Under the pieces are notes generated by a model. It saw nothing but the letters and a program-made list of their open reading frames with translations, was not told the DNA's origin and ran no database searches. A stretch of DNA of 8,736 nucleotides, taken from positions 1 to 8,736 of the forward strand of contig WFXK01000090.1 of the NCBI GenBank assembly GCA_015490695.1, written 5' to 3'. Positions 4,462 to 8,736 of the stretch are shown in pieces (the stretch's first letter is position 1; the number at the start of each line of letters is the position of its first letter). The DNA is from Bacteroidota bacterium. GTDB taxonomy: Bacteria; Bacteroidota; Bacteroidia; SpSt-205; S141-50. A program made the translations under genes and the position numbers.

Positions 4462-6090
4462 ATGGCATATTACGCACGGATGGAGGAGCCGAAGAACGAG
4501 CCAGTGTATAGTTATGCCCCCGGCACTAAGGAGCGAGCAGCCTTGAAAGAGACTTTGAAATCCATGAAAGCTAAAACGCCAGAGTTGTACATGCACATTG
4601 GCGGTGAAGCTATTGCAACAGAAAAGCGTCGTGAAGTACGTCCTCCACATGAATTAGACCATGTTTTAGCGTATTATCATGAAGGGGATGAGCGTCATGT
4701 GGAAGCCGCTGTAGAAGCCGCCTTAAAGGCTCATAAAACCTGGGCTGCAATGCCATGGGAAGATAGAATCGCTATTTTTATGAAAGCAGCGGAATTAGCC
4801 GCTGGTCCTTATCGCTACCGCCTCAACGCCGCCACCATGCTCGGACAATCAAAAAACGTCTTCCAAGCTGAAATAGATTCTGCCTGCGAACTCATAGATT
4901 TCTTCCGATTTAATGCTTATTACGCTACGCTTATCTATCAACAACAACCTGCTTCCACCAAAGGTATTTACAACTGGATGGAATATAGACCCTTAGAGGG
5001 ATTTATCTTTGCCGTCACCCCTTTTAATTTTACCTCTATTGCCTGCAATCTACCTTGTGCCCCCGCCCTAATGGGCAACGTTGTTATTTGGAAGCCAGCC
5101 GAAACCCAAGCTTACTCCGCTCGTGTCATCATGGACTTACTCATAGAAGCAGGCTTACCCCCTGGAGTGATTAACCTCATCTACACCGACGGACCCTTAG
5201 CCAGCAAAGTGCTTCTACAACATCCCCATTTTGCAGGACTACATTTCACAGGTTCAACTCAAACCTTCCGATTATTATGGAAACAAATTAGTGATAACTT
5301 AGAGCGCTATCGTAATTATCCAAGGATTGTCGGAGAAACAGGAGGAAAAGATTTCGTTGTTGCCCACCCTTCAGCAGACATTCAAGCGTTGGTTGTGGCA
5401 TTGGCTCGTGGCGCTTTTGAATACCAAGGACAAAAATGTTCAGCAGCTTCACGAGCGTATCTACCTAAATCCATCGCCGATGAAGTCCTCCACCAACTCA
5501 TAGAAACCATTAAAACCTTTAAAATGGGAAGTGTAGAAGACTTCTCTAACTTCATTAACGCCGTCATTGATGAAAAAGCCTTTAATAAAATCACCCGCTA
5601 TATTGACGAAGCAAAGAAAACCTCAGAAATAGAAATCTTAATAGGTGGGAACTACGACAAATCCAAAGGATATTTCATAGAGCCCACAGTGCTATTGAGC
5701 AAAACGCCGAAAAACAAATTTATGGAAGAAGAAATCTTTGGTCCGGTGCTAACTGTGTACATTTACGAAGATGACCGCTGGGAAGAGACCTTAGAATTAG
5801 TAGATAGTACTTCTCCGTATGGTTTAACAGGTTCTGTGTTTGCTCAGGACCGAAGGGCGATACGTCAGGCTTATGAGCGATTGCGCTACGCCGCAGGGAA
5901 CTTCTACATTAACGACAAACCCACAGGTGCTGTTGTGAACCAACAACCCTTTGGTGGCTCCAGAGCCTCAGGAACGAACGACAAAGCAGGTTCTTATTTA
6001 AACCTCATCCGATGGGTAACCCCAAGAGCCATCAAAGAAAACTTCTATCCGCCGAGGGACTATCGCTATCCTTTTATGTTAGAACCTTAA
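4462..6090 (+). CDS. pruA: L-glutamate gamma-semialdehyde (1-pyrroline-5-carboxylate) dehydrogenase
   Basis: This 542-aa enzyme of the aldehyde dehydrogenase superfamily, ALDH4A1/P5CDH branch, oxidises glutamate semialdehyde (from P5C) to glutamate with NAD+, the second step of proline breakdown. Visible motifs in order: TPFNF with the oxyanion Asn189; WKPAE with the cofactor-contacting Lys211; FTGSTQTF then LWKQISDNLERYRNYPR, characteristic of P5CDH; GETGGKDF with the general base Glu292; GQKCSAASR with the catalytic Cys326; EEIFGPVL; and PFGGSRASGTNDKAG near the C-terminus, which fits the semialdehyde carboxylate-binding loop. Full length for the stand-alone (non-PutA) form and cytoplasmic. 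No proline dehydrogenase gene is in the window. It leads an operon: the next gene starts 3 nt after the stop. GC skew changes sign several times inside the gene. Confidence 0.96.
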   Translation: MAYYARMEEPKNEPVYSYAPGTKERAALKETLKSMKAKTPELYMHIGGEAIATEKRREVRPPHELDHVLAYYHEGDERHVEAAVEAALKAHKTWAAMPWEDRIAIFMKAAELAAGPYRYRLNAATMLGQSKNVFQAEIDSACELIDFFRFNAYYATLIYQQQPASTKGIYNWMEYRPLEGFIFAVTPFNFTSIACNLPCAPALMGNVVIWKPAETQAYSARVIMDLLIEAGLPPGVINLIYTDGPLASKVLLQHPHFAGLHFTGSTQTFRLLWKQISDNLERYRNYPRIVGETGGKDFVVAHPSADIQALVVALARGAFEYQGQKCSAASRAYLPKSIADEVLHQLIETIKTFKMGSVEDFSNFINAVIDEKAFNKITRYIDEAKKTSEIEILIGGNYDKSKGYFIEPTVLLSKTPKNKFMEEEIFGPVLTVYIYEDDRWEETLELVDSTSPYGLTGSVFAQDRRAIRQAYERLRYAAGNFYINDKPTGAVVNQQPFGGSRASGTNDKAGSYLNLIRWVTPRAIKENFYPPRDYRYPFMLEP

Positions 6091-6093
6091 ACA

Positions 6094-7764
6094 ATGTGGC
6101 GCTGGTGTTTTATCTTGTGGCTCGTTTATAGCTACGCAAAACCTCCAAAAGTAGAAGTCCCCAGTACGATTACCTTCTGCGGTATCACCATCCATTTAAG
6201 TAAATCGCTGCGTCAAAAAATCCAAGAAGAAGTAGATAACATCCATAAAAATCCGCTGTATTTTCGGCAAATGGTAGAGCGGGCAACGCTTTATTTCCCG
6301 ATCATGAAAGAAGCTTTTGCCCATATCGGCGTACCCGGCGACTTAATTTATATCAGTATTCAAGAAAGTAGTTTGCGTGGTGATGCGGTTTCATCTTCGT
6401 TCGCTGTTGGCTATTGGCAACTAAAAGACTTCACTGCGGAAGAAGTAGGACTGACTATTAACGCTTATGTAGATGAGCGAAAACATCTTTTTCGTTCTTC
6501 CATCGGGGCAGCACGCTATTTTTATAAACAATGGCTACGTTATAACAATTGGCTTTATGCGGTGATTGCCTACTATGAAGGGGGAACGGGGGCGAAACCC
6601 TATACCCAAAGCCGCTACTACGGTGCAAAAGAAATGTACTTGAACGACCTGCATTGGTATGCGCTGCGTGCCTTAGCCCATAAACTCGCCTATGAACCCT
6701 ATATCCCCGAACAACCCGACTCAGTATGGCTCCAACCCAAACCCCTTCCCCCCTTGAAGTCTTTAGAAGAGTTATTAAAACAAGAACAAATCTCTAAGGA
6801 AGCCTTTTTACAACATAATCCTTGGCTTTTAACAGAACAATTACCTCAAAATTACCCGATAACCTACTATGTAGAAACCCATACCCCTTATCAATACGTG
6901 GAACATCCTTATAAAGCCTTATTTAAACCGCCTTATTTCAAAGACTTGTTAGTTCAACAATATTGGCAGCAGTCGCATAAAGTTCATAGAAAAAGCGTTT
7001 CAGCTCAGCGTTCTGTGAAGCGGCGACATAAGAAAGTAGCAAAGAAACAACAGCGGAGTCTTGCTCCTAATCCGATTCCACCCCGTTATTTAGCCCGTTT
7101 CCCTATTACCACCGCACCTTATTATAATATAGAGTTTACTGTTGCTAAGCCGAAAGAAACCCTAAAAGCCATCGCTGAACGTTTTCATAAGCGTCCCAAG
7201 CGCTTAGCCCGCTGGAATAACCTCCCTGAATCCTATGTGTTTCAAAGACCCCAAATTGTGCTTTTAGTCCCTCCACGCAAAGCCCATATCCATATCGTAG
7301 GGAAATACGAAAAACTCCCCGATATAGCCGTACGATACCATGTCAAATTATCCCATTTACTTTATTTAAATAACTTCCATGACGCCGACACAACGTTGTT
7401 CACAGGACAAAAAATTTATCTTAAAGAAAAACGTCCTATAGATGAGAAAATCATTATCTACACTTTAGAAGAAAAGAAAAAAGAAAAAACGCCTATTGTT
7501 TTTGATACTACGGCAATACTGATAGACACAACAATCGCTAAAAAGGATAGCACGCAGGTTGCCCTAACGAAATCCCCTCCCTCTCGGGAAGTTGAAATCC
7601 CTTTAACGCCATCATTACCTAAGCGGCAGTATTATGTGGTTCAAAAAGGGGATAGTTTGTGGCGGATTGCCAAACGTTTCGGCGTGAGTGTACAACAACT
7701 ACGCCGTCTAAATCATCTCCAAAGCGATTTAATCTATCCAGGAATGCGACTAAGAATCCGATGA
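6094..7764 (+). CDS. Lytic transglycosylase (SLT domain) with three LysM domains, MltD-like
   Basis: A 556-aa exported murein enzyme. Residues 1-15 form a short signal peptide ending SYA, followed by KPPK. The SLT domain spans about 65-190: YISIQESSL carries the catalytic Glu91, SFAVGYWQL (102-110) matches the family A-x-G-x-W-Q motif, and AYYEGG (159-164) stands for the usual AYNAG. It would cleave glycan strands between MurNAc and GlcNAc, forming 1,6-anhydro ends. A Lys/Arg/Gln-rich linker (about 298-325) leads to three LysM-like peptidoglycan-binding units: about 347-394 (divergent), 400-444 (divergent), and 513-556 (YYVVQKGDSLWRIAKRFGVS, a textbook unit). No lipobox Cys follows the signal, unlike E. 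coli MltD, so it may be periplasmic rather than lipid-anchored. The start is 3 nt after the dehydrogenase stop; the end overlaps the next gene by ATGA. Confidence 0.92.
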   Translation: MWRWCFILWLVYSYAKPPKVEVPSTITFCGITIHLSKSLRQKIQEEVDNIHKNPLYFRQMVERATLYFPIMKEAFAHIGVPGDLIYISIQESSLRGDAVSSSFAVGYWQLKDFTAEEVGLTINAYVDERKHLFRSSIGAARYFYKQWLRYNNWLYAVIAYYEGGTGAKPYTQSRYYGAKEMYLNDLHWYALRALAHKLAYEPYIPEQPDSVWLQPKPLPPLKSLEELLKQEQISKEAFLQHNPWLLTEQLPQNYPITYYVETHTPYQYVEHPYKALFKPPYFKDLLVQQYWQQSHKVHRKSVSAQRSVKRRHKKVAKKQQRSLAPNPIPPRYLARFPITTAPYYNIEFTVAKPKETLKAIAERFHKRPKRLARWNNLPESYVFQRPQIVLLVPPRKAHIHIVGKYEKLPDIAVRYHVKLSHLLYLNNFHDADTTLFTGQKIYLKEKRPIDEKIIIYTLEEKKKEKTPIVFDTTAILIDTTIAKKDSTQVALTKSPPSREVEIPLTPSLPKRQYYVVQKGDSLWRIAKRFGVSVQQLRRLNHLQSDLIYPGMRLRIR

Positions 7765-8042
7765 AATCTCTAAAAAAACTTCTACAACAATACCTTGAAC
7801 AAAAAGGATTTACTCAGCAAGTACAATTACAACATTTGCGTCAACATTGGCATAAATGGGCTGGGAATACCATTGCAAAAGCAACAAAAGAAATCGCTAT
7901 TCACCACCATCGCTTAATTGTTATTCTTGAAGATGACCATTGTGCTCACGATTTAATAATGGTTAAAGATTTATTGCTTCAAGAAATCAATCAACACTAT
8001 GGTTGGAAACTAAAGCGTTTGGTTATAAAAGTACATCAATGA
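7761..8042 (+). CDS. DUF721 / DciA-like protein
   Basis: A 93-aa protein starting at the ATG that overlaps the preceding TGA (ATGA, 7761-7764), so translation is probably coupled; a longer frame from 7659 is rejected because it runs inside the LysM coding region. The pattern WHKWAGNTIAKATKEIAI, then a His-rich turn, LIVILEDDHCAHDLIM and LLLQEINQHYGW is the DUF721 fold: the W-x-x-W-x-G-x-x-I-A start, the beta hairpin, and a helix ending in IN. In other phyla, DUF721 proteins (DciA) bind the replicative helicase DnaB and help load it at the origin. Whether the short Bacteroidota form does this is inference. Its end overlaps the convergent dnaJ by 7 nt (8036-8042). Confidence 0.8.
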   Translation: MKSLKKLLQQYLEQKGFTQQVQLQHLRQHWHKWAGNTIAKATKEIAIHHHRLIVILEDDHCAHDLIMVKDLLLQEINQHYGWKLKRLVIKVHQ

Positions 8043-8736
8043 AACAAGAAAGGAAAGAGAAACAACGACAGGTTTTCAAGGAAGTCTTTAATACGTTCAA
8101 AGAATTTTTTATCTTTTTTCTTTGGGGTTTGGAAGTTAGGTTCTTTTTTAAGTTGTTCCAGTAGTTTTCGTTCGTTTTGTGTAATTTTTTTCGGAACCCA
8201 GATATGGATATAGACGAGCAAATCGCCGTAGCCGTAGCCATTGAAGTCGGGCATACCTTTGCCACGGAAGCGTAAAACTTCTCCAGGCTGAACTCCTGGC
8301 TTAATATTTACTTTCAATGGCTTACCTGTTAAAGTAGGGATTTCTACGTCTTTTACTCCTAAGACCGCATCGGGAAAAGAGAGGGAAAGTTCATAAATGA
8401 GATTATTGCCTTCTCTGTGGAGGGTAGGATGGGGTTTTTCTTCTATGACGATGAGCAAATTACCGTTAGGACCTCCACGTACACCGGCATGTCCTTTGCC
8501 TTTAATACTGAATTGCATGCCTTCTTGAACCCCTGGCGGCAAGGTGATTTCTACTACTTCCTCGCCTTTAATACGTCCTTCACCACGACAAGCCGAGCAC
8601 GGATTTTGAATGATGGTTCCTTCACCATGACAATGAGGGCATTGGGAAACAATGATTTGGGAGAAAAAGCCCCCTCCGACTTGTTGAGTGATTTCTCCTT
8701 TTCCGTAGCAGGTTGGACAAGTAACAATGCCTTGTC
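8036..8736 (-). CDS. dnaJ: Chaperone DnaJ, C-terminal part (5' end beyond the window)
   Basis: The minus-strand frame is open through the right edge and ends at TGA 8038-8036; 232 residues are visible. They begin inside the zinc-finger region, with three CxxCxGxG repeats (CPTCYGKG, CPHCHGEG, CSACRGEG), the last three of the usual four. Next comes the substrate-binding beta domain: ITLPPGVQEGMQ, GKGHAGVRGGPNGNLLIVI, ELSLSFPDAVLG, IPTLTGKPLKVNI, PGVQPGEVLRFRGKGMP and GDLLVYIHIWVP. It would hand unfolded proteins to DnaK and stimulate its ATPase; the J domain, which does the latter, is outside the window. The zinc repeats make it a class A DnaJ rather than CbpA. The C-terminal end is Lys-rich (KKKDKKFFERIKDFLEN) and then strongly hydrophobic (LSLFLFPFLFH), an unusual last segment encoded next to and over the end of the convergent DUF721 gene. 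Confidence 0.95.
   Translation of the reverse strand, partial: QGIVTCPTCYGKGEITQQVGGGFFSQIIVSQCPHCHGEGTIIQNPCSACRGEGRIKGEEVVEITLPPGVQEGMQFSIKGKGHAGVRGGPNGNLLIVIEEKPHPTLHREGNNLIYELSLSFPDAVLGVKDVEIPTLTGKPLKVNIKPGVQPGEVLRFRGKGMPDFNGYGYGDLLVYIHIWVPKKITQNERKLLEQLKKEPNFQTPKKKDKKFFERIKDFLENLSLFLFPFLFH

Noticed and set aside
7659..7760. N-terminal extension of the DUF721 protein
   Set aside because: It would overlap the best LysM coding region by about 100 nt; the family begins close to the ATG at 7761.
1..8736. CRISPR arrays, insertion sequences, tRNA genes and defence systems
   Set aside because: No regularly spaced direct repeats, no transposase-like frame with terminal repeats, no cloverleaf-like sequence and no nuclease or toxin motifs were seen on either strand.

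Overview
The window reads as chromosome of a member of the Bacteroidota, at roughly 40% G+C. The clues are promoters of the TTG / TAnnTTTG type, start codons mostly without Shine-Dalgarno sequences, an Omp85-type barrel ending in Phe, small lipoproteins carrying the CTDPxAxNYxPKA...DDGSC repeat, and a Bacteroidota-style DUF721 protein. I cannot place it below phylum.

Left part (1-1300, plus strand): the 3' end of an outer-membrane beta-barrel gene of the BamA/TamA type, followed 13 nt later by an unrecognised protein of about 218 aa. A perfect 13-bp hairpin separates these from a convergent minus-strand group.

Middle (1352-4363, minus strand): a DUF4190 membrane protein and an exported protein just upstream, which may be two halves of one frameshifted gene; a small SAM-dependent methyltransferase; and two nearly identical lipoprotein genes in tandem. 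The two lipoproteins differ by exactly one 24-residue repeat unit, and each has its own copy of the same promoter. Between them lies a decayed fragment of the methyltransferase gene: 42 of 57 ungapped bases are identical, and 14 of the 15 differences are transitions. In transcription order the region is lipoprotein, methyltransferase relic, lipoprotein, methyltransferase. This suggests that a lipoprotein-methyltransferase cassette was duplicated and one methyltransferase copy was then lost. It is the most interesting structure here.

Right part (4433-8736): a plus-strand operon begins at a TAnnTTTG box with 1-pyrroline-5-carboxylate dehydrogenase (proline catabolism). It is followed 3 nt later by a lytic transglycosylase with three LysM domains, and then, with an ATGA overlap, by a DUF721/DciA-like protein. 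The operon meets dnaJ, which runs in from the right edge on the minus strand; the two coding ends overlap by 7 nt. The three operon genes have no obvious shared pathway and look like co-transcribed housekeeping functions.

I found no tRNA, rRNA, CRISPR array, transposase or phage gene.
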